Source: Lysobacterales bacterium (GTDB taxonomy: Bacteria > Pseudomonadota > Gammaproteobacteria > Xanthomonadales > SZUA-38). Taken from it: a DNA stretch of 48,709 nucleotides. Position 1 is the stretch's first letter. Each line of letters opens with the position of its first letter. Location of the stretch: the NCBI GenBank assembly GCA_030065125.1, contig JASJDM010000041.1, forward strand, positions 1 through 48,709, written 5' to 3'. The notes under the pieces are model-generated. The model worked only from the letters and a program-made list of their open reading frames with translations, did not search any database and was not told the origin of the DNA. This document shows positions 1 through 8,479 of this stretch, piece after piece. Made by a program: the position numbers and the translations under genes.

Positions 1-74
1 ATTGGCTTGGCTAAATCGTGAAGGTATCGTAACCTCGCATTACTACTGCTACTATGACTAAAAACGACTGATAA

Positions 75-995
75 ATGTCTGAAACCGTTGAAACGCAGCA
101 AGACCCCCTCAGTACCCTTCTGCGGCAGCTGAACTTTCGCGCCGAGGTATTCTTCCGGGCCGAGTACTGTGGCCGCTGGGCCGTGGACACCTCCGGCAGC
201 AACCAGGTGCCGTTCCACCTGGTGGCCCACGGCGAAGGCTGGCTGCATGGCGACAACAGCCCGCCCCGGCGCCTGCTGCCAGGTCACCTGGTGGTTTTCC
301 CCCATGACGCCTCACACCTGCTGGCCGCTTCCGAGACCGCACCAGACCCCCTGGTGGTCAACCAGGGCCCACCCGACCGGATCGACCAGCCGGCAACCCG
401 CCTGATCTGCGGATACTTCAAGTTCGACCGGCAGGCGGCCGCGCCTCTGCTGGCCGGCCTGCCTCCCACCCTGCTCCTCAACCTGGCCGACGTGCCCCAC
501 TCGGGCGCCCGGGACCTGGTCTACCTGTGGATGCGGGAAGCCGCGGAAGACCGACTGGGTGGTGACGTGGCGGTCGATCGCCTGGCAGAGCTGGTGTTTA
601 TTGAAATGCTGAGAATCGAGGCTGACGCCGGACGCCTGGCCGGCGTGTTCAGCGCGCTCGGTGATGCCCGGCTGGGACCCATCCTGGCCGCTATCCATCA
701 AAATCCGGGCGCCAGCCACTCCATCGAGGAAATGGCGGCCGCTTCATCCTTAAGCGAATCGGCCTTCGCCCAGCGGTTCAAAAAGGCCGTGGGCATGACG
801 CCTGGTCAGTACGTGAAACACTGGCGCCTGCAAACCGCCGCCCAGGCCCTGCGCGAGTCGCGCCGCTCCATGGGGGATATTGCCGCCAGCGTGGGTTACG
901 AATCAGAAGTGGCCTTTCGCAAGGCCTTCAGCGCCCATTTCGGCAACAGCCCGGGACGGTATCGTCGGGAGGCGCAGTCCCTGGGTCATCAGTAG
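75..995 (+). CDS. AraC-family transcriptional regulator with N-terminal cupin domain
   Basis: The 306-residue protein has an N-terminal cupin-like sensor region (about residues 10-190, of the AraC_cupin_6 type, with a PGHLVVFPHDASH strand pair) and a C-terminal AraC double helix-turn-helix (about 205-298). The first helix-turn-helix is seen in SIEEMAAASSLSESAFAQRF and the second in MGDIAASVGYESEVAFRKAF, followed by the family signature FGNSPGRYRR. Length fits the family. The effector is unknown; cupin-type AraC proteins usually respond to small molecules and control a neighbouring enzyme gene. The start at 75 has only a weak ribosome-binding site. It converges on the serine hydrolase at 1029-2390, leaving only 33 bp between the stops, so the natural target would be upstream of this window. 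Confidence 0.93.
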   Translation: MSETVETQQDPLSTLLRQLNFRAEVFFRAEYCGRWAVDTSGSNQVPFHLVAHGEGWLHGDNSPPRRLLPGHLVVFPHDASHLLAASETAPDPLVVNQGPPDRIDQPATRLICGYFKFDRQAAAPLLAGLPPTLLLNLADVPHSGARDLVYLWMREAAEDRLGGDVAVDRLAELVFIEMLRIEADAGRLAGVFSALGDARLGPILAAIHQNPGASHSIEEMAAASSLSESAFAQRFKKAVGMTPGQYVKHWRLQTAAQALRESRRSMGDIAASVGYESEVAFRKAFSAHFGNSPGRYRREAQSLGHQ

Positions 996-1028
996 GGGGC
1001 TTGCTGCGTCCACCCTGGCTCGTTCGAC

Positions 1029-2390
1029 TCAGCGTATGGCGGTAACCGACCGGTCCCCGCATTGGCTCAATACGATGGTATCCAGGGCGCCTTCAGCCGA
1101 TCTGACCGCATGCACCCGTACCTCTTCGAAATCAGGCCATGCGTACTGGGTGCTGCTCACCGGCACCATCTTCAGGTCGTTGCTGCGCCACCGGATGTGC
1201 AGGCCGTCGTCTTCCAGGGATATGGAATACGTCGTGTCATCTTCGGACCGGTAGTCGCCCACCAGCTCTGAGAGCTGGTCCCGGGATGCCTGGACCGAAC
1301 CGGTAAACGGCACACGATCGTGCCCGAAAACCATCGCGGAAATATCGCAGGCCATGGCCCGAACCTGGGTCTCCTCCACGTTGGACAGGACCGCCACCGA
1401 GATCGCCTCGTCCGGGTAATGGCCGAAGAAACTCGAAAACCCAAAGGTACTGCCGGTGTGGTTGAACTGGGAGCGCCCCAGGCGTTGCCGCAGCGCCCAG
1501 CCAAAACCATACCCCTGGGGTGCTTCGAACAGGTCCTGCTTTTGCTCGGGTGATACGAAATCGCTGTAGAACACTGCCGCCAGCCACTTGGACAAATCGT
1601 CGATGGTGGAGAGCAGTCCACCCGCGGCATATCCGGCAGGGTCCTTTCTGGATGTGTTGACGACGCGCCCGCCCTTGATGTTGTACCCGGCCGCTCGCTG
1701 GCCAATCAGCGGACGGGGATCATCGTAAACCGTGTCCGTCAGATTCAGCGGGCCCAGCACCAGCTTCTGCAATGCATCCGGGAAGGTCTCTCCGCTCGCC
1801 TTTTCGATGACGTAACCCAGAACCGCGTAGCCATAGTTACTGTAGGCATAGGATTCGCCCGGCGCGGAAGCCAGTGATGAGTTCATTCCATGGGCTGCAA
1901 GCACCCTTTCGAACTCCGCGGCCGTGTCCTCCACCGGTACGGCCTTCATTTCACCAAAAAGGCCTGGAATTCCGGAGGTGTGCTGGAGCAGATGCCGAAG
2001 CGTGATTTCCGTCCAGGCTTCAGGGCACTGGGGCAGGTAGACGCATACACGGTCGTCGTATTCCAGTCGGTTTTGCTGCGCCAGCTTGACGATCGCCATG
2101 GCCGTAAAGGGCTTTGTCAGCGATGCGATGCGCATCCTGGTGCGCACCGTATTGGCAACGCCAAGTTCACGGCTTGCCTGACCATAGGCCCGCTTCAACA
2201 GCACCTGCCCGTCTCGCATCACCAGCACCGCCCCCGAAAAAGCGAACTCGCGGGCACGCTGGTCCAGGTATCGCTCAACGGCGCCTGTTCTGGAATCGGG
2301 AATGTCCTCCTGCACCGCGCCGACCCCGGTTCCCAAGGTCATCAGCAGGAACAGGAGGATCACAACGAACCGACCCCAGGTCATTTCCAT
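1029..2390 (-). CDS. exported serine hydrolase, class C beta-lactamase/PBP-like fold
   Basis: This 453-residue protein starts with a hydrophobic signal segment (residues 7-26). It carries the three active-site motifs of the beta-lactamase/esterase (Pfam Beta-lactamase, PF00144) family: SLTK (S90-K93), YSN (Y183-N185) and HTG (H311-G313). These residues form an acyl-serine active site acting on esters, amides or D-amino-acid peptides. About 110 residues after the catalytic domain form a beta-rich tail typical of the non-lactamase members. The substrate cannot be deduced, and antibiotic hydrolysis is not implied by the motifs. The gene is alone on its strand; the next minus-strand gene upstream ends 59 bp away. 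ATG at 2384 is an alternative start. Confidence 0.9.
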   Translation of the reverse strand: MEMTWGRFVVILLFLLMTLGTGVGAVQEDIPDSRTGAVERYLDQRAREFAFSGAVLVMRDGQVLLKRAYGQASRELGVANTVRTRMRIASLTKPFTAMAIVKLAQQNRLEYDDRVCVYLPQCPEAWTEITLRHLLQHTSGIPGLFGEMKAVPVEDTAAEFERVLAAHGMNSSLASAPGESYAYSNYGYAVLGYVIEKASGETFPDALQKLVLGPLNLTDTVYDDPRPLIGQRAAGYNIKGGRVVNTSRKDPAGYAAGGLLSTIDDLSKWLAAVFYSDFVSPEQKQDLFEAPQGYGFGWALRQRLGRSQFNHTGSTFGFSSFFGHYPDEAISVAVLSNVEETQVRAMACDISAMVFGHDRVPFTGSVQASRDQLSELVGDYRSEDDTTYSISLEDDGLHIRWRSNDLKMVPVSSTQYAWPDFEEVRVHAVRSAEGALDTIVLSQCGDRSVTAIR

Positions 2391-2449
2391 GATCTATTCC
2401 ACATGTCTTTCGGGTCGCGCAACAGACCACGGCCGCCAGTTTGGCGGGC

Positions 2450-2908
2450 TCAGGTCAGCTGGATGACCGTCGGCTGGACCAACTTCTCAAAGTCTTTGTA
2501 TGTCAGCCTGAACAGCTCCGTATGGGAGCCCGCATTGAAGGCAATGACCTCGTCCTCGGTGAGCTCCTGGGCCACGTAGACGTCCATGTCGTAGAGATTG
2601 CCGAAGGGCGGCATCGCCCCGAGTTCGCAATCAGCGAACATGTCCGCGAATTCTTCTTCCGTGGCCAGCGCAACAGACGTTGCTTTCAGCGCGTCCTGCA
2701 GATGACCCATGTGGATGTGATAGGACGCCGGGAGCACGGCCATACAGTATTTCCCGTCGATCCTGACGATCACCGTTTTCGCCAGCTCTTTGCCCTTGAT
2801 ATGCGCAGATGCGGCGATCTCCTGGGCGGTGAACGCTTGCGAATGCTTGATGGACACGTAGCGGACACCCTCGCGATCGAGGAAGTCTTTCAGCTGTTGA
2901 ACGGGCAT
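2450..2908 (-). CDS. YbaK/EbsC-type aminoacyl-tRNA deacylase
   Basis: The 152-residue product matches the single-domain YbaK/EbsC (prolyl-tRNA editing, PF04073) fold over its full length. Visible family features are YVSIKHSQAFTAQEIAASAH near the N-terminus, the KGKELAKTVIV strand with the conserved lysine, and the glycine-rich GAMPPFGNLYDMDVYV region. Such proteins hydrolyse mischarged aminoacyl-tRNAs in the cytosol. I chose ATG at 2908, because an AAGGAA ribosome-binding site lies just before it; an upstream in-frame start at 2977 would add 23 residues of no family resemblance. Which mischarged tRNA it clears cannot be told from sequence. Confidence 0.9.
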   Translation of the reverse strand: MPVQQLKDFLDREGVRYVSIKHSQAFTAQEIAASAHIKGKELAKTVIVRIDGKYCMAVLPASYHIHMGHLQDALKATSVALATEEEFADMFADCELGAMPPFGNLYDMDVYVAQELTEDEVIAFNAGSHTELFRLTYKDFEKLVQPTVIQLT

Positions 2909-2985
2909 GGTGGTTTCCTTTGATTCAGGTGTGGTGTTGGGCAAGAATCCACCCACCAGTATAGGGCAGAACGACACCCCCGCGC

Positions 2986-3012
2986 GACCTGACCCCGGGC
3001 TTACTTTGACCC
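2986..3012. repeat. REP-like fragment (GACCTGACCCC ... ACTTTGACCC)
   Basis: The stretch pairs GACCTGACCCC with ACTTTGACCC, wording typical of REP-type elements spread by RAYT transposases in Gammaproteobacteria. Related text recurs at 13044-13083 and 34727-34765. It includes the stop codon of the GNAT gene. Assignment rests on memory of the motif, not on a search. Confidence 0.35.
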
Positions 3013-3516
3013 TACCGCCGGTGGCAGCAGGAACACGTCCCGCTCCTTTCCGTCCGGAAAAAGGCGGCGATCCACCCGTTGACCGCCGAGCCGGATGGCC
3101 AGCGCCCGGGCGGGCTGGTTATCGTCATTCATGTAGGTTTCCACAGAGTCCCATCGGAACACCCGGTAAGCATGGTCGATGGCCGCCCGGGACGCCTCGG
3201 TGGCGATGCCCCCTCCCCGGGCCTCCGGGAGAAGCCACCAGGTCAGTTCACGGGGCCAGCCTTTACCTCGCCAGAATCCACAGGTTCCGACAAAACCACC
3301 GTCGTCCTGGCGTTGAATCGCCCAGACCCCGAATCCCTGCAGGTACCAGGAGCCCAGGTCGCTGGAAAGACGGGACCACGCAGCACCCACCGAAAGCGGC
3401 CCACCATAGGCGCGGGAGGCTTCGGCACTGGTGTAGAAACGTTCATAGGCACCCCAGCACTCGGCACTCGGGGCAACCAGGTCCAGGCCAGCTGTTCTGA
3501 TGGTCGGGATTGACAT
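3001..3516 (-). CDS. GNAT N-acetyltransferase, RimJ/RimL-like
   Basis: The 171-residue protein has the Acetyltransf_3 layout: an N-terminal strand-helix unit (TAGLDLVAPSAECWGAYERF), a central beta hairpin (GFVGTCGFWRGKGWPRELTW) and the acetyl-CoA loop seen as LLPEARGGGIATEAS, where the R-G-G-G-I-A pattern is a variant of the usual R/Q-x-x-G-x-G/A. The YMNDDNQPARALAIRLG segment is the conserved C-terminal helix of this family. It probably acetylates an amino group of a protein or small molecule, not identifiable from sequence. I chose ATG at 3516 because AGGTG sits just before it; GTG at 3522 would add two residues. The last codons lie inside a REP-like motif. Confidence 0.85.
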   Translation of the reverse strand: MSIPTIRTAGLDLVAPSAECWGAYERFYTSAEASRAYGGPLSVGAAWSRLSSDLGSWYLQGFGVWAIQRQDDGGFVGTCGFWRGKGWPRELTWWLLPEARGGGIATEASRAAIDHAYRVFRWDSVETYMNDDNQPARALAIRLGGQRVDRRLFPDGKERDVFLLPPAVGSK

Positions 3517-3545
3517 GAACACCTGAGATCAAGCGCACCCAGGGA

Positions 3546-4166
3546 TCACTTCTGGGCCGCCTGCTTCTCCACATGGGTTTTAAGCCGGGCGATCAGGGCG
3601 TTGATCTCCTGTCGTTGTTTCGGCTTCATCTTTTTCCTGGAGGACCCGTTCAGGGTGATAACTGCGATGACAATCAGCACAACCAGCAGAAACGGGCCGA
3701 AGATGAAAAACAGGAGGACCCCGATGGCCACCAGCGCGGCAAGAACACCCTTGGGCAGCTTGAATATCAGACCAAGCAGCTCACCCCAATTCACCTTCTG
3801 ATCGTCGCCAGCGGCCGAGCCAGCGACTGAATTCTCGAGCTGGCGCGCCTTTTTGCCATGCTGCGCCTCTCGAGAAACGGTCCGGGGCGGCGCAGCGATG
3901 CCAGGGGACGCATTCACCTCACCAAGTTGTCTGAGAATTGTTGCTGCCTCGCCCGCCTGAGTGCTGCCCGGATACCTGCGGATGATCTTCCTGCACAGGG
4001 ACCTGGCGCGGGATGCGTTGCGCCGGTTTCGGCGCGAAGTGCCGAAACTGATGCTGCTGACCGCGTAACGGGCCTGGTGCAAGAGTTGCTCTGCGGTTGC
4101 CATCAACCAGGACATCCATCGGTGCTGATGAACAGCCATGATGGCATAGATCCTGTTGACCCACAT
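3546..4166 (-). CDS. uncharacterised membrane protein with basic N-terminal helix region
   Basis: The product of about 206 residues is not recognised. The N-terminal half is rich in Arg and Ser (ASRARSLCRKIIRRYPGS) and looks like a helical pair of TPR type. A polar linker follows, then two adjacent hydrophobic stretches (GVLAALVAIGVLLFFIFG and LLVVLIVIAVITL) that form a membrane hairpin, and a basic tail ending KKMKPKQRQEINALIARL. The start is uncertain: ATG at 4166 has an AGGGGG site and lies 25 bp after the stop of the upstream hydrolase; ATG at 4139, 4115 or 4103 are alternatives. The close spacing suggests co-transcription with the hydrolase. No function is proposed. Confidence 0.7.
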   Translation of the reverse strand: MWVNRIYAIMAVHQHRWMSWLMATAEQLLHQARYAVSSISFGTSRRNRRNASRARSLCRKIIRRYPGSTQAGEAATILRQLGEVNASPGIAAPPRTVSREAQHGKKARQLENSVAGSAAGDDQKVNWGELLGLIFKLPKGVLAALVAIGVLLFFIFGPFLLVVLIVIAVITLNGSSRKKMKPKQRQEINALIARLKTHVEKQAAQK

Positions 4167-4191
4167 CCGCCCCCTGCAGAGCGTCCGTCCT

Positions 4192-5073
4192 TCAGCAGCT
4201 TTCCGCAAATCTCCCGGAGACCCAATCATCAATGGCCTCTCGTACCGCGTCCGGTGTTTCGGTAATTGGCCAGTGGTTGGCCTCCAGGACATGCAGTTCA
4301 CCGTCAGGGAAGCGCTCGATTTCGGCCCGGGTAATGTCCAGGTGACTGAGCGTGGTACCACCACTCAACAGTGCAAGCACCGGCACCGCGATACCGTCGG
4401 GCGCGGGCAGCGGGCGGAATGATTCCAGGGACTGGCGTAGATAGTTGGCCGTGGGCATATGCTTGAGGATTGGCCCCAGTGCACCGTAGCGTCTGGCGAT
4501 TTCCTGGAACGAGACATCGTTCCCTATGGCCGCGCGGGTCTCGGCGTCCAGCTCGCGCAGGTCGCGATCCTCGATTTGGCGGCGATACAGCCCCAGGGCG
4601 TTCAGGGCGCGGACCCCGCCCGCCAGCGCCCAAAGCAACCAGCGCAGGCGGTAGATTCGAAGCTGCCGGCCTTTGAGGGCATTGCGAAACAGGGGGTCGA
4701 TCAATACCAGGCCCATGGTCTGATCCGGGTAAAGGTCCGCGAACCGCAGGGCGATGTTGGCCCCAAGGCTGTGTCCAACCAGCACCGCGGACTCCGCGCC
4801 TTCCGCCGCCAGCAGGTCTCGCAGATCGGCGCACCAGAGTTCCAGATCCTGTCGCCCCCGGGTCATGGATGCACCGTTACCGCGCATATCCGGGCAGAGC
4901 ATGGTCCACTGGCGGGTCAGGGAAGTGGTGTCAACGAACTCGGACCAGCGCGTGTGGTTGCTGGCGCCACCGTGCACCAGCAGCAGGAAGCGGCTGCCTC
5001 CATCTTCTGCCTGACGACGCCAGGAGGCCAGCCTGAAGCCGTCGAAAGATGCCGTGAATTGCGTTGGAGTCAC
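4192..5073 (-). CDS. alpha/beta hydrolase
   Basis: The 293-residue cytosolic protein is an alpha/beta-hydrolase-fold enzyme. It shows the oxyanion-hole motif HGG (34-36), the strand-turn PDMRGNG after beta 4, the nucleophile elbow GHSLG with S102, and a C-terminal catalytic histidine in the EANHWPITE segment. A cap of helices occupies roughly residues 145-215. Length and layout match esterase/epoxide hydrolase-like members; the substrate is unknown. The start is a GTG without a good ribosome-binding site. The membrane-protein gene follows 25 bp downstream on the same strand, and the upstream gap to 5278 is a divergent promoter region. Confidence 0.9.
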   Translation of the reverse strand: MTPTQFTASFDGFRLASWRRQAEDGGSRFLLLVHGGASNHTRWSEFVDTTSLTRQWTMLCPDMRGNGASMTRGRQDLELWCADLRDLLAAEGAESAVLVGHSLGANIALRFADLYPDQTMGLVLIDPLFRNALKGRQLRIYRLRWLLWALAGGVRALNALGLYRRQIEDRDLRELDAETRAAIGNDVSFQEIARRYGALGPILKHMPTANYLRQSLESFRPLPAPDGIAVPVLALLSGGTTLSHLDITRAEIERFPDGELHVLEANHWPITETPDAVREAIDDWVSGRFAESC

Positions 5074-5243
5074 TCTGGTTCGACCTTGGGAACGGGATTT
5101 TGGAGCAGCAGCTTCGTACCGTTCCTTATCACGTTCATATCATGCCTGTCCCCATATTGCCTGTCCTGTATCGAGTCCGCTTAGGTACATCCCAGAATTG
5201 ACGATCTCGCCCTCCGTGCGAAACTGAATCTGGGCAAATTCGC

Positions 5244-5260
5244 GGCCGGCTGAGCCGGCC
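5244..5260 (+). other. GC-rich hairpin in the leader of the EF-Tu domain II-like gene
   Basis: A perfect 7-bp stem (GGCCGGC / GCCGGCC) with a TGA loop ends 17 bases before the start codon of the 5278 gene, just upstream of its GGGAG ribosome-binding site. There is no T-run, so it is not a canonical terminator. It could affect translation of the small gene, which is inference. Confidence 0.4.
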
Positions 5261-5277
5261 ACGCTGGGAGTAGAACA

Positions 5278-5532
5278 ATGACTGAGACCAAAGTTGGCAC
5301 AGTAACCCACTACTACAATCACCTGCACGTGGCAGGTGTCATCATGACCCACGGCGAGCTGAAGCCAGGCGACCGGATTCACATCAAGGGTTTCACCTCG
5401 GACTTTGAGCAGGACGTTGGCTCCATGGAAATGGATCACGTACCGGTGACCGTCGCCAAACCTGGTGACGACATCGGGCTGAGAGTGGTCGCCCATGCCC
5501 GGGAGCACGACACGGTATTCAAAGTCACCTGA
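5278..5532 (+). CDS. translation elongation factor domain II-like small protein
   Basis: The 84-residue protein is a single beta-barrel resembling domain II of EF-Tu/IF2-type translational GTPases. Visible hallmarks are the strand pattern VAGVIMTHGELKPGDRIHIKG, where other family members have the same 'G-x-L-x-x-G-D-x-I-x-I' turn, and the closing GLRVVAHAREHDTVFKV strand. No GTPase domain is present here or next to it. Free-standing proteins like this are annotated as 'translation elongation factor-like' and have no settled role. GGGAG lies 7 bases before the ATG. The gene diverges from the hydrolase at 4192-5073. A hairpin at 5656-5690 probably ends its transcript. Confidence 0.85.
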   Translation: MTETKVGTVTHYYNHLHVAGVIMTHGELKPGDRIHIKGFTSDFEQDVGSMEMDHVPVTVAKPGDDIGLRVVAHAREHDTVFKVT

Positions 5533-5655
5533 CATCACGTGGCCGCCTGAATTCAGAGGCGCTCTCAAGCGGTTCTGCTGGCGATCAATAATTTCTAGGT
5601 CCTGCGTTAACACGTCGGCTCGTTCGCCGTGTGTCCATTATGGCAATGCGGCACT

Positions 5656-5690
5656 GACCCCCGCCGCCACGGCCGGGGACTTTGTCCAGC
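5656..5690 (+). terminator. possible terminator hairpin followed by GGACTTTGTC
   Basis: An imperfect GC-rich hairpin (CCCCG.CC with GGCCGGGG) is followed by GACTTTGTC, a weak T-tract. The same CGCCACGG ... CCGGGG(G)ACTTTGTC text recurs after the EVE-KAP gene at 38676-38712, again downstream of a plus-strand gene, which supports a shared terminator-like element. Confidence 0.35.
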
Positions 5691-5699
5691 ATAAACGCT

Positions 5700-6470
5700 A
5701 TGCTGCGACCCATGATCCTGAGTCGAATCATCGGCCACCTTCGGGAACTGAACTGGACCGCCGCGGGCCTGGAAATCCTCATCGTTGTCGTTGGCGTTTT
5801 CCTGGGCATCCAGTTTTCCAACTGGAATGAAGAACGCCAGGATGCCGCACGGGCCGACGAATACCTGGCGCGAATCCTTGAGGACGTGACGGCTGATGTC
5901 GAAACCTTCGATCAGCGGATCGAGCTGTGGACCGAAGTCGTGGATCGCGGAAACGCGGCGCTGGCATTTGCCAGGAGCGGGGTCGCCGCAGACCAGACCC
6001 ACTGGGAGGTGCTGTCTGATTTTTATCTGGCCAGCCAGTGGCTGCCGTTCAATTCCGCCAATACGACGTTCAAGGAGATGACCAGCGCCGGCGAGCTCGG
6101 CCTCATTGCCAACACCAGACTGCGGGCCGAGTTGTCCGACTACTACTATCGCATCGAATTTCGGGAGCCGCTGTACGAAGGATCGCCGGATTACCGCAAA
6201 ACCGTTCGCGCACTGACACCACTACCCATCCAGAATTACTTCTGGTCAGACTGTGAACAGGGCACCGCCGATCACATTCTGGCGGAGTGCGATCCGTCAA
6301 TTCCCGTGACCCAGGCACAAACGGTTGTCGACCATTTCCTCGCCACCCCGGATGTCGTCGGCGATCTTCGATACTGGGTAATCAACTTGGGCGTTACGAT
6401 CAGCGCGGCGCGACGGGATCGTGACAAGGCTGCGAATCTCGCCCAGCGGATCGAGGAAGAACTTCGGTAA
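5700..6470 (+). CDS. uncharacterised membrane-anchored protein (DUF6090-like)
   Basis: The 256-residue protein has one N-terminal membrane segment (about residues 20-42, GLEILIVVVGVFLGIQFSNW) followed by a mostly helical soluble region. The sequence LEILIVVVGVFLGIQFSNWNEERQD is the start seen in a large family of uncharacterised bacterial proteins of this size, which I recall as DUF6090-like. The soluble part is rich in acidic residues and aromatic residues and shows no catalytic motif. The start at 5700 is chosen over 5712 and over a TTG at 5682; none has a clear ribosome-binding site. Neighbours give no hint of role. Confidence 0.75.
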   Translation: MLRPMILSRIIGHLRELNWTAAGLEILIVVVGVFLGIQFSNWNEERQDAARADEYLARILEDVTADVETFDQRIELWTEVVDRGNAALAFARSGVAADQTHWEVLSDFYLASQWLPFNSANTTFKEMTSAGELGLIANTRLRAELSDYYYRIEFREPLYEGSPDYRKTVRALTPLPIQNYFWSDCEQGTADHILAECDPSIPVTQAQTVVDHFLATPDVVGDLRYWVINLGVTISAARRDRDKAANLAQRIEEELR

Positions 6471-6517
6471 GTAGCTCCCCTCCAGCGGCAGTGCTATCTG
6501 GCTCCAACCAACATTCG

Positions 6518-6533
6518 ACGTTACCGCGGTAAC
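6518..6533. promoter_or_regulatory. palindrome GTTACCGCGGTAAC upstream of 6680 gene
   Basis: The 14-bp perfect palindrome (6520-6533) is preceded by AC, so 16 bases match the 18-bp palindrome at 17425-17442. Such TTACCGCGGTAA sites resemble LacI/GntR-type operators. It lies about 145 bp before the start of the exported protein gene. The regulator is unknown. Confidence 0.4.
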
Positions 6534-6679
6534 TCGAAATGTGGCAACGCAAGATGCTATCAAACCACTCCCTTGTGTTAGCCCCGAATTTCTGTGCAAT
6601 AATCCTGGTGGACATCTATCTTCAATTGCCAATTCGGAGGCTTTAGACTGGCCGCATGCCGGACCTGGCCAATGAATCG

Positions 6680-7609
6680 ATGTACAGAGTGTTAGCCATT
6701 TGCGTTGCTGCCCTAAGCTTCAGCCTATCCGCACAGACCGTTGCGCAGGGAACCGAGAAATTCATGTTCTCTTTTGACCCGGGGGAACAAAAGTCCTACC
6801 TGCAAAAACTCACACACACCAAAGAACAGAGACTGCCCTTTGGTCGCTCTCGGACTGACGTCACCCAATCTGAAACCCGGATTTCGATTACCAGAACACC
6901 CACTGGCTGGGATCTTGTCGCCCGTCCGCTGTCAGTGGAAATGACTCGTGACGGCCAGCGAGTCGACAACCCGATGCTCGAGCTGATGACGGGGATTGAG
7001 ACCGTTTACCGGATAGACCCAGATGGAAACCTGCTGACCATCGAGGGCTACGAGCAGTTTTTGTCGGACATGGAAACGCAGATGGAGCCAGCGGTGTTCC
7101 AGGCATTGGCCAGTGTGCTAACTGTCGATGCGATGGAGGCTCGTGACCGGGCCGAATGGGACGGTCGGATTTCCGGATATCTTGGCGCTGAGGTCAGCGT
7201 CGGCGACACCTTCGAATCTGAATCAACGTTTCAACTTCCCGATCAATCGGTCATCACCTATCAGACCATCACCACGATCGCGGGCTTTGAACCGTGCCCT
7301 GCAGGTCGCTGCGTTCGAATTGAACAGACCTATGACAGTCAGTCAGAAAATCTGGCGAAGTTTGCCTCTGAGGTGGCCAACGAAGTGGCGGATCACGTGC
7401 AAGGTGACGATGATCTGGACAACCAGGTCGCCAAACCGGATTTAGCAACAGCATCGATATCGGGTCGCGTGTCACGGTTGGTGCACCCGGAAACGATGAC
7501 ATTCTTCGAAGAAAGTATCGAACGAGACATGAATTTTGGAAATGCCAAGGCGTCAGTCTTGTCTGCGTCCGGACTGAAAGAGACAAAGACTTACGAATTC
7601 GTCTATTAA
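6680..7609 (+). CDS. exported protein of unknown function
   Basis: The 309-residue product begins MYRVLAICVAALSFSLSAQ, a Sec signal peptide with probable cleavage near SLSA-QT or VAQ-G. The mature part is beta-rich, with two cysteines close together (EPCPAGRCVR) that may form a disulfide, and repeating strand patterns around YRIDPDGNLLTIEGYEQFL. I do not recognise the family. ATG at 6680 is chosen because it opens the signal peptide cleanly; ATG at 6656 would add eight residues and neither has a well-placed ribosome-binding site. It is a single gene; the palindrome at 6518-6533 lies in its upstream region. Confidence 0.75.
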   Translation: MYRVLAICVAALSFSLSAQTVAQGTEKFMFSFDPGEQKSYLQKLTHTKEQRLPFGRSRTDVTQSETRISITRTPTGWDLVARPLSVEMTRDGQRVDNPMLELMTGIETVYRIDPDGNLLTIEGYEQFLSDMETQMEPAVFQALASVLTVDAMEARDRAEWDGRISGYLGAEVSVGDTFESESTFQLPDQSVITYQTITTIAGFEPCPAGRCVRIEQTYDSQSENLAKFASEVANEVADHVQGDDDLDNQVAKPDLATASISGRVSRLVHPETMTFFEESIERDMNFGNAKASVLSASGLKETKTYEFVY

Positions 7610-8137
7610 CGGAGTGTCATCGAGCAGGATTTGCCTCGATTCGCGCCGACGCAGTGGCGAAAAGGACCCGAAGCCACGACGCTATCTTTCTGGCGGTCCC
7701 TGGATAGTGCAATGGCCGCTTGCGCACCGCCCAGAATCCTGAATTACCCACGCCTGCGTAAATTGACGTCAAATCCTGCTATGCCACATCGAAGTTACCG
7801 CGCGCGGAAACTTGAGATTTGGCAATTGAGATAGCTCAGACTAGATCGCACAGACAAAGTACCAGCGAGTGGGGCCACGCCGGAAAATCACGGCCTGGGG
7901 CGCTTCGGTTGCAAAAATCACGAACAACCTCGGCGGCGGCGCGGTTTAGTCATCTAGCTTTCGTACGAATTTCCTGTCAGGAATTCAGGGCCATACACTT
8001 TATATGCCAACCATTAATGGCTAACGGCATAACTGACGGAGATTTTGTTTCGACACCGCCGGTGGGACCTCAGTATGTGTCGATACGAGGCCACGGGCAT
8101 AAGCTGACCCTGACTCCCTCCCGCACTGGGACTGTCA
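7610..8137. other. 528-bp intergenic region, no gene seen
   Basis: No reading frame here has coding character or a plausible start. It lies between the 3' ends of two convergent units (exported protein and ArsR operon). A partial copy of the palindrome half, GTTACCGCG, is seen near 7794. The rest shows nothing recognisable; decayed coding sequence is possible. Confidence 0.5.
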
Positions 8138-8470
8138 TCAGTTTTGTTTCCCTAGCTTCCTTCCACGCTCTACTTCTTTCGCCAGGGCTTCCAGTTTCGG
8201 TTCCCAGAATCGCCTGAATGGTGCAAGCCATTGGTCCACGTCCTGCAGACCGCTGGGCTCCAGCGAATAAATTCGCCGTGCGCCGTCCACTCGAACGTTG
8301 GCGAAATTGTTTTCCCGCAACACTTTGAGATGCTGGGAGATTGCCGGCTGTGATATTCCGAACTCCTCACCGACGGAGGAAACCACTTCCCCGGACGACA
8401 AATCCTGAACGCATAAATGTTCGAGTATTCGCCGCCGCACGGGATCGCCAAGAATCGTGAAGGCTTCCAT
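8138..8470 (-). CDS. ArsR-family winged-helix repressor
   Basis: The 110-residue protein is a full-length ArsR/SmtB-type winged helix. It opens ILGDPVRRRILEHLCVQ, has the recognition helix ISQPAISQHLKVLRENN and the beta-wing VRVDGARRIYSLEPSG. No Cys/His metal-binding pattern is visible, so it is of the SdpR/AHSA1-linked type rather than a metal sensor. It is the last gene of a three-gene minus-strand operon, 9 bp after an SRPBCC gene, the classic ArsR-SRPBCC pairing. The inverted repeat at 10110-10129 in the operon promoter is its likely own operator. Confidence 0.93.
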   Translation of the reverse strand: MEAFTILGDPVRRRILEHLCVQDLSSGEVVSSVGEEFGISQPAISQHLKVLRENNFANVRVDGARRIYSLEPSGLQDVDQWLAPFRRFWEPKLEALAKEVERGRKLGKQN

Positions 8471-8479
8471 TTCAGTCTG

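Noticed and set aside
1029..2390. Antibiotic-resistance beta-lactamase
   Set aside because: The SxxK/YxN/HTG motifs are shared by esterases and D-peptidases; length with a C-terminal tail and lack of close AmpC resemblance do not support a resistance call. The same holds for 10287-12963.
7819..8217. 132-codon plus-strand frame in the gap before the ArsR gene
   Set aside because: It runs into the ArsR coding region in antisense, has no ribosome-binding site and no coding character.
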